A stretch of 64,000 nucleotides of DNA from contig CAZMHJ010000001.1 in NCBI GenBank assembly GCA_964566075.1, forward strand, positions 79,639 to 143,638, in the 5' to 3' direction. Below the pieces are notes generated by a model that had not been told where the DNA came from, did no database searches, and saw only the letters and a list, made by a program, of their open reading frames with translations. A program made the translations under genes and the position numbers. The number at the start of each line of letters is the position of its first letter. Position 1 is the first letter of the stretch. This DNA comes from CAZMHJ01 sp964566075. Its GTDB lineage: Bacteria; Patescibacteriota; Saccharimonadia; Saccharimonadales; CAIOMD01. This document shows positions 1-8,017 of this stretch, in pieces.

Positions 1-606
1 TCCGGGCTCAAACACGTAAGCCTTCCCTATTTCAAATGGTGTTTTATCAGTTGTAATAACAGGTGTTGCTTCGCGGGCTAATCGAATGTAGTTGGGTCTT
101 TTATCTTGCGCCATAGCGAGTGTAGCTTTTTTAGCCTCAACTGCATCACACGGCGCAATCACCACCATATTTGGCATCACGCGCATAAGGGCAATATCTT
201 CGAGCATTTGGTGAGTCGCACCATCAGCACCCGTATATAAACCAGCATGAGATCCAACGATTTTAACAGGTACATCATTAAGCGCAATGGTGGTTTTAAT
301 TTGCTCCCAGTTACGGCCCGGGCTAAAGGCAGCATAACTGCTCACGAACGGAATTTTACCTTGTGCGGCCAGGCCGGAGCCAACCGTTACAAGATTTTGC
401 TCTGCAATGCCCACTTCGAAAAATCGGTCAGGAAATGCCTCTTTAAAATAGTGCATCTGCGTACTTTCAGTAAGGTCAGCGCATAGTGCAACTATGTTGT
501 CATCACGTTCACCGGCTTCTTTAAGACCTTCACCGTAGCCCTTACGAGTTGGTACTAGTTCAACATCATCGGCTAAATATTTGGTTAGATGCATATCACT
601 ACTCAT
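1..606 (-). CDS. Transketolase C-terminal subunit (partial, runs off window start)
   Basis: Pyrimidine-binding and C-terminal half of a transketolase made as two polypeptides. Paired with the N-terminal subunit just upstream it would interconvert pentose and triose/hexose phosphates in the non-oxidative pentose phosphate pathway. The 202 visible codons contain the Glu-bearing GIAEQN motif that activates thiamine diphosphate, followed by SSYAAF and GATHQ segments typical of this domain. The ATG at 606 lies inside the end of the upstream gene (8-base overlap), with an AGGAGC site just before it, so translation is probably coupled. The remaining third lies beyond base 1. Split transketolases are known from archaea and many CPR bacteria; family assignment is secure. 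Confidence 0.92.
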   Translation of the reverse strand, partial: MSSDMHLTKYLADDVELVPTRKGYGEGLKEAGERDDNIVALCADLTESTQMHYFKEAFPDRFFEVGIAEQNLVTVGSGLAAQGKIPFVSSYAAFSPGRNWEQIKTTIALNDVPVKIVGSHAGLYTGADGATHQMLEDIALMRVMPNMVVIAPCDAVEAKKATLAMAQDKRPNYIRLAREATPVITTDKTPFEIGKAYVFEPG

Positions 607-1456
607 GTTCGCTCCTGATTTTGCCACCAAGGGTACGTAACTCTCTAAGCGCTACTTGTGCTTGCTCGTGATTCGGTGGCATGCCGTGCCAGTGAAAATC
701 ATATTCCATAAAATCGACACCTTTACCAGGAATCGTATGTGCAATAATGGCGACAGGTTTTTCGATTACTGCTCGGGCCATGGCGCAGGCATCAATGACT
801 GCTTCGATATTGTTACCGTCTATTTCAATCACATGCCAACCAAACGCTTCCCATTTTGCACGTAAATCTTCGAGTGGTACCACACTTTCAGTTGGGCCAT
901 CAATTTGTATATTGTTTCGATCAATAATCGCAATTAAGTTATGTAAGCCGTGCCTCGGGGCAAGCATAGCTGCTTCCCAAACATTGCCTTCGTCAAGTTC
1001 ACCATCACCAAGTACTACGTAAATCCAGCGATGGTGTTGCTTGTTCAATCGCATCGCAAGACCAATACCTATTGCCTGGCTTAAGCCACACCCTAACGGC
1101 CCACTGGTATTTTCGAGTCCGGGTAACTTTTTTCGCTCTGGGTGACCTTGCAAACGTGAGCCAAATTGGCGCAGGGTTAGTAGCTCTTTCTTATTAAAAT
1201 AACCCGCTTCAGCCATGGTAGCGTATTGTACAGGTGCACAGTGCCCATTGCTCAGGAGTAAGATGTCTCGTTCATTCCAGTCTGGCTTTTTTGGATCATG
1301 CCGTAAGATATCAAAGTATAACGCAGTAAAAATGTCGGCCAAACCAAGAGGACCTGCCGAATGTCCGCTACCAGCATGCTCGAGCATCGTAATGATGTCT
1401 TTACGGATAGAATTTGCTATCTGTTCTAGCTCAATATCAGTATATTTTTTTGTCAT
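599..1456 (-). CDS. Transketolase N-terminal subunit
   Basis: Thiamine-diphosphate binding half of the split transketolase, 285 aa. Visible motifs are HAGSGHSAG (about residues 27-35), SGPLGCGLSQA (118-128) and the metal/TPP motif GDGELDEG (150-157) with its distal Asn in DRNN near 181. Length matches stand-alone N-terminal subunits. Its ATG shares one base with the stop codon of the epimerase gene (TAATG) and its 3' end overlaps the C-subunit start, so the set rpe-tktN-tktC is tightly coupled. Function is non-oxidative pentose phosphate metabolism in the cytoplasm, probably giving ribose phosphate and glyceraldehyde phosphate to the neighbouring gap product. Confidence 0.93.
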   Translation of the reverse strand: MTKKYTDIELEQIANSIRKDIITMLEHAGSGHSAGPLGLADIFTALYFDILRHDPKKPDWNERDILLLSNGHCAPVQYATMAEAGYFNKKELLTLRQFGSRLQGHPERKKLPGLENTSGPLGCGLSQAIGIGLAMRLNKQHHRWIYVVLGDGELDEGNVWEAAMLAPRHGLHNLIAIIDRNNIQIDGPTESVVPLEDLRAKWEAFGWHVIEIDGNNIEAVIDACAMARAVIEKPVAIIAHTIPGKGVDFMEYDFHWHGMPPNHEQAQVALRELRTLGGKIRSEHE

Positions 1457-2094
1457 TATTTCACCGAAGTTAACTTTGCTTTCATTGTAGCATAAGTAGT
1501 TTCGGGATTATCACTATTATGAATCGCACCGCCAACATTAATAACTTCAACACCAGCTCGCGTAATTTGTTCGATGTTTTCGAGGTTTACACCACCATCC
1601 CAACCGATCTCTAAAGTTGGTTGCAGATCTTTAAGTAGGGTAACCTTTTCGAGTTGTGCGAGATCGGCAGTTCCACCATGGTACCCGAGATGACCTCCAA
1701 AAATAAGCACATGTTGTACGTGTGGTAATAGGTAACCTATCGACGCTACTTCTGTTTCAGATAGTAGGGCAATGCCTGTTTTTATACCATTCTCTCTCAA
1801 TTGAGCAGCAAATTTTGGAATATCTAAGTTACTTTCTGCGTGGACAATAACAAGGTTTGGGCGTAGTGCTATGAGTCGCTCTATTACTGTTTCTGGATGG
1901 CGATACATGATATGTATATCTACCGTGTTGTTGTCTGGGATTGCAATCTCATCGAGTTTCGGCGATACCGTGGGTGCAAAATCACCGTCCATTACATCAA
2001 TGTGGATTCGTTCAGCAAATGATGAAACTAAATCTAGCTGCTGTTCAAATTCGGTAACGTCTGTAGCAGTAACTGTGGGGCAAATTGTAGCCAT
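1456..2094 (-). CDS. rpe: Ribulose-phosphate 3-epimerase
   Basis: TIM-barrel epimerase interconverting ribulose 5-phosphate and xylulose 5-phosphate, 212 aa from the chosen start. Family signatures visible are HIDVMDG near the N-terminus, DIHIMYRHPE, and the phosphate-binding WDGGV near the C-terminus. The frame is open upstream to 2160, but that start would overlap rpiB by more than 50 bases; the ATG at 2094 gives MATICPTVTATD, which aligns with the usual MxxIAPSxLSAD beginning of Rpe, 13 bases after the rpiB stop. A TATAGT hexamer seven bases before this ATG might be an internal promoter. Part of the pentose phosphate operon. Confidence 0.92.
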   Translation of the reverse strand: MATICPTVTATDVTEFEQQLDLVSSFAERIHIDVMDGDFAPTVSPKLDEIAIPDNNTVDIHIMYRHPETVIERLIALRPNLVIVHAESNLDIPKFAAQLRENGIKTGIALLSETEVASIGYLLPHVQHVLIFGGHLGYHGGTADLAQLEKVTLLKDLQPTLEIGWDGGVNLENIEQITRAGVEVINVGGAIHNSDNPETTYATMKAKLTSVK

Positions 2095-2107
2095 AGCTAT
2101 AACTATA

Positions 2108-2560
2108 TCAGAGATTATCGAGCTCGTTTTTGCGTCGAACATATTTCGCCGCTCCAGCAAAAGGTGTATTTAGCCACGCTTCTATAATGACAAAAGCTTT
2201 TTGATGGCCATCATCCTTAAAAATATCCGCAGGCAAGGCCAGTACGTTACTATCTTCGTCATTGCGAATTCCTTTAGCAGCTTCGACGCTCCAACCAAGG
2301 CCCGCACGAATTCCGCGAACTCGGTTTGCAGCCATCAACATACCTTGGCCACTGCCACATACGAGTATCGCTCGAGGATCTGGGTCGCTACTGGCAAGTA
2401 CTCTATTGGTAGCTGCTGTGGCAAAAACTGGAAAGTCGTCTTCTGGGTCAAAATCTCTATCACCAACATCTTCAGCGACGTAGCCTGCTTTTTTTAGGTA
2501 TGCCAGCACATCCTCTTTAAGGCCATACCCGCGATGATCGGCACCAACGTAAATAACCAC
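2108..2560 (-). CDS. rpiB: Ribose-5-phosphate isomerase B
   Basis: RpiB/LacAB-family isomerase, 150 aa, converting ribose 5-phosphate and ribulose 5-phosphate. The N-terminus GADHRGYGLK carries the conserved Asp-His pair, and the catalytic Cys sits in VCGSGQGM (C68), equivalent to CGTGIGM in other RpiB proteins. NRVRGIRAGL is the following conserved helix. It lies 15 bases downstream of gap and 13 bases upstream of rpe, all on the minus strand, and so belongs to the same transcript. Length is usual for the family. An allose-6-phosphate isomerase role is possible in principle, but the pentose phosphate context makes RpiB the natural reading. Confidence 0.93.
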   Translation of the reverse strand: MVIYVGADHRGYGLKEDVLAYLKKAGYVAEDVGDRDFDPEDDFPVFATAATNRVLASSDPDPRAILVCGSGQGMLMAANRVRGIRAGLGWSVEAAKGIRNDEDSNVLALPADIFKDDGHQKAFVIIEAWLNTPFAGAAKYVRRKNELDNL

Positions 2561-2575
2561 TTTAGATACTCCAGT

Positions 2576-3643
2576 TTATGAGATATGTGCTTCTTCTGGC
2601 CCAGGGAAGTTTTGATCTGGGCTTGTTGCACCTTGTAATAGTCTGCCAGTATCAGCAACAAGTTCGACAAGTCGGTTGCTATAACCCCATTCGTTGTCGT
2701 ACCACGCAACGACTTTCAGCATGTTACCGCCAACAACTGATGTTAATGGCAGATCAACTGTCGTGCTGTGGCTATTACCGATAAAATCACTACTTACCAG
2801 TTCCTCTTCGGTAACTGCTAGAATACCCTGGTAATACGGCTCAGCGGCCGCTTTACGAAAGGCTTCGTTGACTTCGTCAATGGTTACATCTCTTTTGGTC
2901 AAAATCACAAAATCGCTCATCGACACAACAGGGGTTGGGACACGCACACTCAGGCCACCAAAAATGCCTGCTACAGCTGGTAGGGCTTGGCCGGCAGCAA
3001 TTGAAGCACCGGTAGTGGTAGGTACGATATTTTCTGCTGCAGCACGAGCTTCACGCAAGTCCTTTGCGGGTGCATCTTGCAAACGTTGGCTTGCGGTATA
3101 GCTATGTACTGTCGTCATCATGGCTTTTTCGATACCAAAATTTTGATGAATAACATCCATTACAGGAGTAATGCAGTTTGTTGTACAGCTTGCATTGCTG
3201 ATAACGTCACTCGCTGTTTGAAGTTGATCTTCATTTACACCGATTACGATCGTGGTGGCACCATCGCCTTTTGCGGGTGCGCTAATAACAACCTTTTTTG
3301 CACCAGCTGGGTCAATATGCGCACGAGCCTTAGCGGGGTCCACAAAGAATCCGGTTGATTCAATAACAACGTCAACACCTAAATCACCCCATGGAAGCAG
3401 TGATGGGTCCGTTTGCTTGTAGACATGAATTGGTTTGCCGTCAACAATAATACTTTCGTCGTCATAGCCAACTTCTCGGTGATAGGTGCCATAGGTTGAG
3501 TCGTGCTTTAATAAATGCGCTAATGTTTTTGTATCCGTTAAATCATTTAAGGCAACAATTTCTAGGTCGTCACGTTCGAACGCAACTTTGAATGCATTGC
3601 GACCAATGCGGCCAAAGCCATTAATTGCTACTTTTGTCTTCAT
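2576..3643 (-). CDS. gap: Glyceraldehyde-3-phosphate dehydrogenase
   Basis: Phosphorylating GAPDH, 355 aa, oxidising glyceraldehyde 3-phosphate to 1,3-bisphosphoglycerate with NAD(P). The Rossmann motif INGFGRIGR is at residues 7-15; the catalytic Cys is C153 in SNASCTTNC, with its partner His at H180 in TVHSYT. Asp in position NDL (33-35) suggests NAD preference, as in classical GapA. The protein has about 20 extra C-terminal residues beyond the usual WYDNEWGYSNR region. The start has a strong Shine-Dalgarno site (AAGGGGGT). It is the first gene of the gap-rpiB-rpe-tktN-tktC operon, behind the palindromic promoter at 3666-3710. Confidence 0.95.
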   Translation of the reverse strand: MKTKVAINGFGRIGRNAFKVAFERDDLEIVALNDLTDTKTLAHLLKHDSTYGTYHREVGYDDESIIVDGKPIHVYKQTDPSLLPWGDLGVDVVIESTGFFVDPAKARAHIDPAGAKKVVISAPAKGDGATTIVIGVNEDQLQTASDVISNASCTTNCITPVMDVIHQNFGIEKAMMTTVHSYTASQRLQDAPAKDLREARAAAENIVPTTTGASIAAGQALPAVAGIFGGLSVRVPTPVVSMSDFVILTKRDVTIDEVNEAFRKAAAEPYYQGILAVTEEELVSSDFIGNSHSTTVDLPLTSVVGGNMLKVVAWYDNEWGYSNRLVELVADTGRLLQGATSPDQNFPGPEEAHIS

Positions 3644-3665
3644 CCTACCCCCTTTAGTAATAAAT

Positions 3666-3710
3666 ATAAGCGTTACCGTTATTGTATACGGTAACGCTTA
3701 TCTGTCGCAA
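3666..3710 (-). promoter_or_regulatory. Promoter overlapped by a perfect 14-bp palindrome upstream of gap
   Basis: A perfect inverted repeat, ATAAGCGTTACCGT (3666-3679) and its complement (3688-3701), is separated by 8 bases. On the minus strand a TTGCGA -35 box (3705-3710) and a TACAAT -10 box are separated by 18 bases, and the -10 box falls in the loop of the palindrome. This layout is typical of a repressor operator placed over a core promoter and would control the whole sugar-phosphate operon. A terminator for the NUDIX gene is the alternative, but neither strand shows a clear T-tract. The regulator cannot be named from the sequence. Confidence 0.6.
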
Positions 3711-3717
3711 GTATTTA

Positions 3718-4110
3718 TTAGCGATATATTACTTTAAATGCGTCAACATGCGGTTGATATTGCATAGTATCTAAGAAAGTATCTTTTGATACCCACTTGA
3801 AAATGTCATGCTCGTAACTTAGCGTTATCTCTGGATGCTCGGCCAGGCCTATCACATAATGCCTGATAATAATTGCATCATCACGCTCATCAGTCGTTTT
3901 TAGTACTTCTTTAACAGAACTGATTGTAACGCCCGCTTCTTCTTCTAACTCCCTGATTGCTGCTTGCAGTGGATCTTCGCCAGGCTCAACCCAGCCTCCA
4001 GGCAAATCCCATTCAAGTGCCCGTCTAGGCGCTGTTTTACTACGGCGTAGTACTAAAATTTCATTATTGGCGTTTTCTAAAAACACCTTTGCGACAATAA
4101 ATTCTTGCAC
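3718..4110 (-). CDS. NUDIX hydrolase
   Basis: Small NUDIX pyrophosphohydrolase, 130 aa. The complete Nudix box (G-x5-E-x7-R-E-U-x-E-E-x-G) runs from the GGW of the LPGGWVEPGE segment to REL-EEEAGV, about residues 37-60, preceded by LRRSK and a WDLPGG strand. Substrate cannot be told from sequence; nucleotide sanitation (dGTP-type) or NDP-sugar cleavage are possible. Translation starts at a GTG one base after the ppa stop codon, with no separate Shine-Dalgarno site, so it is probably translated by coupling with ppa on one minus-strand transcript. Confidence 0.88.
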   Translation of the reverse strand: MQEFIVAKVFLENANNEILVLRRSKTAPRRALEWDLPGGWVEPGEDPLQAAIRELEEEAGVTISSVKEVLKTTDERDDAIIIRHYVIGLAEHPEITLSYEHDIFKWVSKDTFLDTMQYQPHVDAFKVIYR

Positions 4111-4111
4111 G

Positions 4112-4639
4112 CTACTGCGTATACCGTTCTATACACTCGGCAATGATTTTTTTGGCATCATCTACATTACCCCAACCAAGTACCTTAGTACTGCCTGGTT
4201 TTTTGAGATCTTTGTAGTGTGTAAAGTGGTGTTCGATTTTTTGCTTCCATCGTTCGCCTAAATCTTCAAGTGAATGAATGCTATCGCCCGTATTTCTGTC
4301 ATCGGCAGGGACACAGACAATCTTATAGTCCATTTCGCCATCATCTTCGAAATTAAGGATACCTACAACTTTAGCTTCTAACCATACGCCTGTTGGAATT
4401 GGTTCTTCGGTTACTACTAACGTATCAAGCTCATCACCATCCTCATCAATTGTTCCAGGTATAAATCCGTAGTTAACTGGTTTTGCAAAAATAGCTGGTT
4501 CTACACGATCAAGTGTAAACGCTGCTCGTTTTCTATCCCACTCTATTTTGAGCATTGAGCCCATTGGAATTTCAACAACCGTGTTGATTGTTCCTGCCTG
4601 GTAATCACCCGGCTCAAGTACCTGATTAAAATCGGCCAT
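4112..4639 (-). CDS. ppa: Inorganic pyrophosphatase, family I
   Basis: Soluble Mg-dependent pyrophosphatase that hydrolyses PPi to phosphate and pulls biosynthetic reactions forward. Family I features include the metal-binding stretch DEDGDELD (near residues 65-72; most homologues have DGDPLD, so the Pro is replaced by Glu), the YGFIPGT strand before it, and VPADDRN and LKKPGS further on. Two ATGs lie side by side; the second (4639) is placed five bases after AAGGAG and is preferred over 4642. The gene is divergent from the phosphodiesterase gene across about 40 bases and is followed immediately by the NUDIX gene. Length (175 aa) is usual for bacterial PPases. Confidence 0.93.
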   Translation of the reverse strand: MADFNQVLEPGDYQAGTINTVVEIPMGSMLKIEWDRKRAAFTLDRVEPAIFAKPVNYGFIPGTIDEDGDELDTLVVTEEPIPTGVWLEAKVVGILNFEDDGEMDYKIVCVPADDRNTGDSIHSLEDLGERWKQKIEHHFTHYKDLKKPGSTKVLGWGNVDDAKKIIAECIERYTQ

Positions 4640-4685
4640 CATTTCTCCTTATCTTCTATTCTTATGTAGTATACAATAACTTGTG

Positions 4686-5372
4686 ATGAAACCCTGGTTA
4701 GTTGCCCATCGTGGCGCACCCAATGAAGCACAAGAAAATATAACCACTTGGATGAGGCAAATATAAATGGAACNNNNNNNNNNTGCAGCTTTCGAGGCTG
4801 CTCGAAAGTACGCTGTTGGCTATTTCGAATTTGATGTTCGCGTCACAAAAAATGGTGTTGCGGTTATCCATCATGACCCTATGATTGGTTTATCATCTAT
4901 CGCCGAAACAGACTATCAAGCACTGCTGTCACTAGATCCACAGCTGACTACTTTTGAAGCGGTTGTTGCCGCACATTCAGAGATACCTCTTTTTGTTGAG
5001 CTAAAAAGTAGCGGATCTGCTGCGCATACTCTTGATTACTTACGTACCCACCCGGAAAGTTATGCTACAAGTTTTCTAGAATCAGAGCTTCTTATTCTTA
5101 AAGACGCCGGTATTGCGTCACAGCGTCTGTTTATTGCGCAGTACCACCACCCGATTGGCTTGTTACGAAAAGTACAAAGAAATCAATTCGGTGGAGTGAC
5201 GCTTAATCGATGGTACTTAACGCCATTATTTTACTGGCGAGCCAGAAGAATGGAGGCGCGTATCATGATTTATGTGGTCAATGGCTCGCTCTGGGCGCGA
5301 ATGGTTCGCCTGCTATACCGTGATGTTTTTATCTGTACCGATATGCCTCAACTATTTGATAGGTTCGACTAA
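4686..5372 (+). CDS. Glycerophosphodiester phosphodiesterase, interrupted by an assembly gap
   Basis: GDPD-type TIM-barrel enzyme releasing glycerol 3-phosphate from glycerophosphodiesters, useful for an organism scavenging host lipids. Catalytic elements are visible on both sides of the gap: VAHRGAPNEA at the start (4686 on), then after the gap AAFEAARK, FEFDVR (the E-x-D metal ligands), IHHDP and FVELKSS. In intact homologues HRGA-x-ENT runs straight into AAFExA, but here the pre-gap frame continues TTWMRQI and then a TAA at 4764-4766, followed by ten Ns (4774-4783). This looks like bad sequence at a contig end rather than a true nonsense mutation, though a pseudogene cannot be excluded. 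The product lacks a signal peptide. Confidence 0.75.
4774..4783. other. Assembly gap (10 N)
   Basis: Ten unknown bases inside the glycerophosphodiester phosphodiesterase gene. The bases just before the gap (about 4743-4773) do not fit the family alignment and contain an in-frame stop, so the contig edge itself may be unreliable. Confidence 0.95.
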
Positions 5373-5695
5373 TGAAGCGTTGGCAGATTGCTACTCTTGT
5401 TGTGTTTGCACTGATTTGTCTTGGACTTGGGTTTGTTTTAGTCACACAAAACCGCACCGTATCTAATGAAGGTAATCCGGGAAATGCTCAGGAAATTACG
5501 ATAAAGCAGGTGGAGCAACATGGGAGCGTCTCAAATTGCTGGGTCATTATTGGCACAAAGGTATTTAATGCTACTGCCTATCTTACACAGCACCCAGAAT
5601 CAGATGTAAAAATGCATTGTGGTAGCCAGTTGCCGGCTGACAAAAAGACAAGTGAAGCCTTAAACCAATTTTATATTGGTTTACTAGTCCCTTAA
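5372..5695 (+). CDS. Membrane-anchored cytochrome-b5-like domain protein
   Basis: A 107-aa protein with one N-terminal membrane helix (about residues 5-25) and an external domain resembling cytochrome b5: ITIKQVEQHG, then CWVIIGTKVFNAT-x-YLTQHPE, ending in LNQFYIGLL. This follows the family order (EVxxH, CWVVIxGxVYDVTxFLxxHPGG, YxIG). The first haem ligand would be the His of HPES, where the usual HPGG glycines are lost. The region where the second His ligand normally stands (PADKKTSEA) has no His, so haem binding is doubtful; two Cys residues could form a disulfide. The ATG overlaps the phosphodiesterase stop by one base (TAATG), so the two are co-translated. Confidence 0.65.
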   Translation: MKRWQIATLVVFALICLGLGFVLVTQNRTVSNEGNPGNAQEITIKQVEQHGSVSNCWVIIGTKVFNATAYLTQHPESDVKMHCGSQLPADKKTSEALNQFYIGLLVP

Positions 5696-6271
5696 TTATT
5701 GTGGCAAAAGTACTGTATCGGTAATATGAATCACACCATTTTGTGCTTTAATATCTGCTTTAGTAACGAGTGCTTTATCGCCTTTTGCTCCAACAAAATA
5801 GATATTATTACCATCGATTGAAACAAGTAGTTCCTGGCCATTGGTGGTTTTGATTTTTTGCCCATTTGTAAGTTGGCTTGTTAATAGTGAGCCACTAATA
5901 ATGTGGTAGTTCATAATACTAGTAAGCGGAGCTATATTTTCGGGTTTTTGGAGTCTATCAAGTGTGCCGCTTGGTAATGCATTAAAAGCGCTGTTACTGG
6001 GAGCTATAATCGTAAACGGACCCTGCCCTTGTATGGCTGACAAAAGATTAGCTGTTTTTAAAACTCCGTAAAAAGTGCTTGCAGATCCAGTGCTTCCAAG
6101 AAGGCTGGCAACATCTTTATCACTGGCTGGCTTACTTGCCTCGCTTTGTGTCGTTTGTTGACCCTTTGAATCCTCACTACTGCCCTGCATAATAAAAAAC
6201 CAATATGCAAAAATACCCAGACCGATCAATAAGATACCTACAATAATCAGGACAATCGTTTTTTTGCTCAT
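5696..6271 (-). CDS. Membrane-anchored fasciclin (FAS1) domain protein
   Basis: A 191-aa surface protein: Lys-rich start, one strong N-terminal membrane helix (about residues 5-28), a Ser/Gln/Lys linker, then a single FAS1 domain. The domain shows the H1 motif FTIIAPSNSAFNAL, the YHIISG strand and the closing GVIHITDTVLLP. FAS1 domains mediate adhesion to polymers or other cells, so a role in attachment to a host cell is plausible but not shown. Its stop codon abuts that of the b5-like gene (convergent). Upstream there is a GGAGG site and a TATAAT box, so it has its own promoter. Single-FAS1 proteins of this size are common in bacteria. Confidence 0.88.
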   Translation of the reverse strand: MSKKTIVLIIVGILLIGLGIFAYWFFIMQGSSEDSKGQQTTQSEASKPASDKDVASLLGSTGSASTFYGVLKTANLLSAIQGQGPFTIIAPSNSAFNALPSGTLDRLQKPENIAPLTSIMNYHIISGSLLTSQLTNGQKIKTTNGQELLVSIDGNNIYFVGAKGDKALVTKADIKAQNGVIHITDTVLLPQ

Positions 6272-6324
6272 CTACCACCCTCCAGTTTCAATACTATACG
6301 CATTATAGTCGACAACGCTTTTGG

Positions 6325-6795
6325 TTAAAAATGATTTCTTGTAGAAATTGTCATGCGAGGTAACGGTTTAGCGGCTAAAGCCCCTACAACATTCATATAC
6401 GTCAATAAGTCATCCGCGTCTAAACCGTCGAGCCAGTCGGCTGTTGCAGTTCGAATTTCACCTTCTATATCACAGGCTTTCTGGCCGCCGGATTTTGTCG
6501 AATACACCAATTTTGCACGTTTATCTTTTTCGTCGGCAAGCCGCGTTACCCAGCCAGTTTTCTCTGCACGATTTACAAGATTTGTGATGACTGGCATTTC
6601 AACACCTAAGAGCTCAGCAAGTTCAGAAATACGGATACCTCTACCGGCCGTATCGACAACACTACCAATCAGCAACCATTCGGTAATAGTTAGGTCGTAC
6701 TGTTTAAGGATTTCTGACATGAACGAACGTAGTGTTCGAAATGCCCGTGCTTGAGAAATCACCGCCTGATACGTAGTTAGTTGACGATGTGGCAT
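6325..6795 (-). CDS. MarR-family transcriptional regulator
   Basis: Winged-helix regulator of 156 aa. The wHTH is seen in TITEWLLIG, ISELAELLGVEMPVITNLVNRAE (recognition helix) and the wing DEKDKRAKLVYST, which matches the DxRxxxxxLT wing of MarR proteins. No conserved Cys is near the N-terminus, so an OhrR-type thiol sensor is not indicated; one Cys lies later (GGQKACDIE). It follows the thioredoxin reductase gene by 36 bases in the same direction and may regulate or be co-transcribed with the redox genes. Ligand and target sites cannot be read from the sequence. Confidence 0.88.
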   Translation of the reverse strand: MPHRQLTTYQAVISQARAFRTLRSFMSEILKQYDLTITEWLLIGSVVDTAGRGIRISELAELLGVEMPVITNLVNRAEKTGWVTRLADEKDKRAKLVYSTKSGGQKACDIEGEIRTATADWLDGLDADDLLTYMNVVGALAAKPLPRMTISTRNHF

Positions 6796-6831
6796 GCTCT
6801 TATCAAAGCACGATTACAGCGACGAAGCAAG

Positions 6832-8016
6832 TTAACGATTGACGTGTTCTATGTATTCACGTATACGGAGGGCAGCTGTAGCACCTTCGCCCACTGCACT
6901 TGCAATCTGCATGGTGGCGCCGCTGCGCACGTCACCTGCAGCAAATACACCCGGTATGGCGGTCTCAAGTTTTTCATTGGTTTTAATCAAACCAACTTCA
7001 TCAAACTCAATAGCGGACTCATGTAAAAATTCTGTATTTGGCTTAAGACCAACGAACACAAAAACGCCGTCAGTCTCAATTTCAACCTTTTCATTTTTTG
7101 CTGTATCTGTACCAATAACAGTAACTACTTTTGTATCGTCACCAATGATTTCATCTGTTGTCACGCCAAGGTGGACAGTGATTTTTTCATTTTTTTCGAG
7201 CTCATGAACGAGTACATCACTAGCACGTAGGGTACTACGGACTAGTAAATCAATATGGCTAGCAAAACGTGTTAAAAAGAGGGCTTCTTGGACTGCAGAG
7301 TTACCACCACCAACAACAACAATTTTTTTCTCACGATAAAAAGCACCGTCACACGTTGCGCAATAATGGACACCACGAGCATAGTACGTATCTTCGCCCG
7401 GAATCCCGAGTCGCTTATAATCGCTCCCCGTTGCGATAAGCACGGCTTTAGCATAGCGATCACCATCAGATGTCGCAAGCTTCACTAAACCATCTTGCTG
7501 TTCGATACCAAACACCTCACCAAGTTCGATTACCGCCCCAAACCGTTCGGCTTGTTTACGTAAATTCTCAGCCAAATCAAGACCGCTAATACCTTCTGGA
7601 AACCCAGGATAATTATCAACCCAGTCCGTAGTTGCGGCTAAGCCACCAATAACGCCCTTTTCATACAAGACCGTATTAATATCTTCGCGAGTTGTGTAAA
7701 TAGCAGCTGTTAAAGCTGTAGGCCCTGCACCAATAGTAATAACATCAGTGACTGATTCTTGGGTTAGTTCGGGTTTAATATCGAGCGCTTTGTCGAGTTC
7801 GATAGCAGTTGGTTCTTGCATAATTGTGTCTCCGATGATAATCGTTGGAATTGCATTTTTTCCATTAGTGATTTCCAGCATTGCTTCTTTGGCGCCTGGT
7901 TCGTTATCGACATCGTGCGCTTCGTAGGCTATTGCATGACGCGCAAAGTAGTCTTTCACCATCTTGCAGTCAGCACACCAATCGGCGCCGTAATAAATCA
8001 CCTTTGGTTGAGGCAT
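6832..8016 (-). CDS. trxB: Glutaredoxin-thioredoxin reductase fusion
   Basis: A 394-aa flavoprotein with an N-terminal glutaredoxin-like domain (about residues 1-80, active site C14-AD-C17) fused to a full thioredoxin reductase. The reductase has the FAD motif GAGPTALTAA (96-105), NADPH motif GGGNSA (236-241), redox centre C219-AT-C222-DGAF and the closing AAGDVR. The fusion would let electrons pass from NADPH through FAD and the CxxC to its own glutaredoxin arm or to the neighbouring glutaredoxin. The start is one base after the glutaredoxin stop. The pair forms a compact thiol-reduction operon. Because no thioredoxin gene is in the window, the physiological partner remains inferred. Confidence 0.92.
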   Translation of the reverse strand: MPQPKVIYYGADWCADCKMVKDYFARHAIAYEAHDVDNEPGAKEAMLEITNGKNAIPTIIIGDTIMQEPTAIELDKALDIKPELTQESVTDVITIGAGPTALTAAIYTTREDINTVLYEKGVIGGLAATTDWVDNYPGFPEGISGLDLAENLRKQAERFGAVIELGEVFGIEQQDGLVKLATSDGDRYAKAVLIATGSDYKRLGIPGEDTYYARGVHYCATCDGAFYREKKIVVVGGGNSAVQEALFLTRFASHIDLLVRSTLRASDVLVHELEKNEKITVHLGVTTDEIIGDDTKVVTVIGTDTAKNEKVEIETDGVFVFVGLKPNTEFLHESAIEFDEVGLIKTNEKLETAIPGVFAAGDVRSGATMQIASAVGEGATAALRIREYIEHVNR

Positions 8017-8017
8017 A

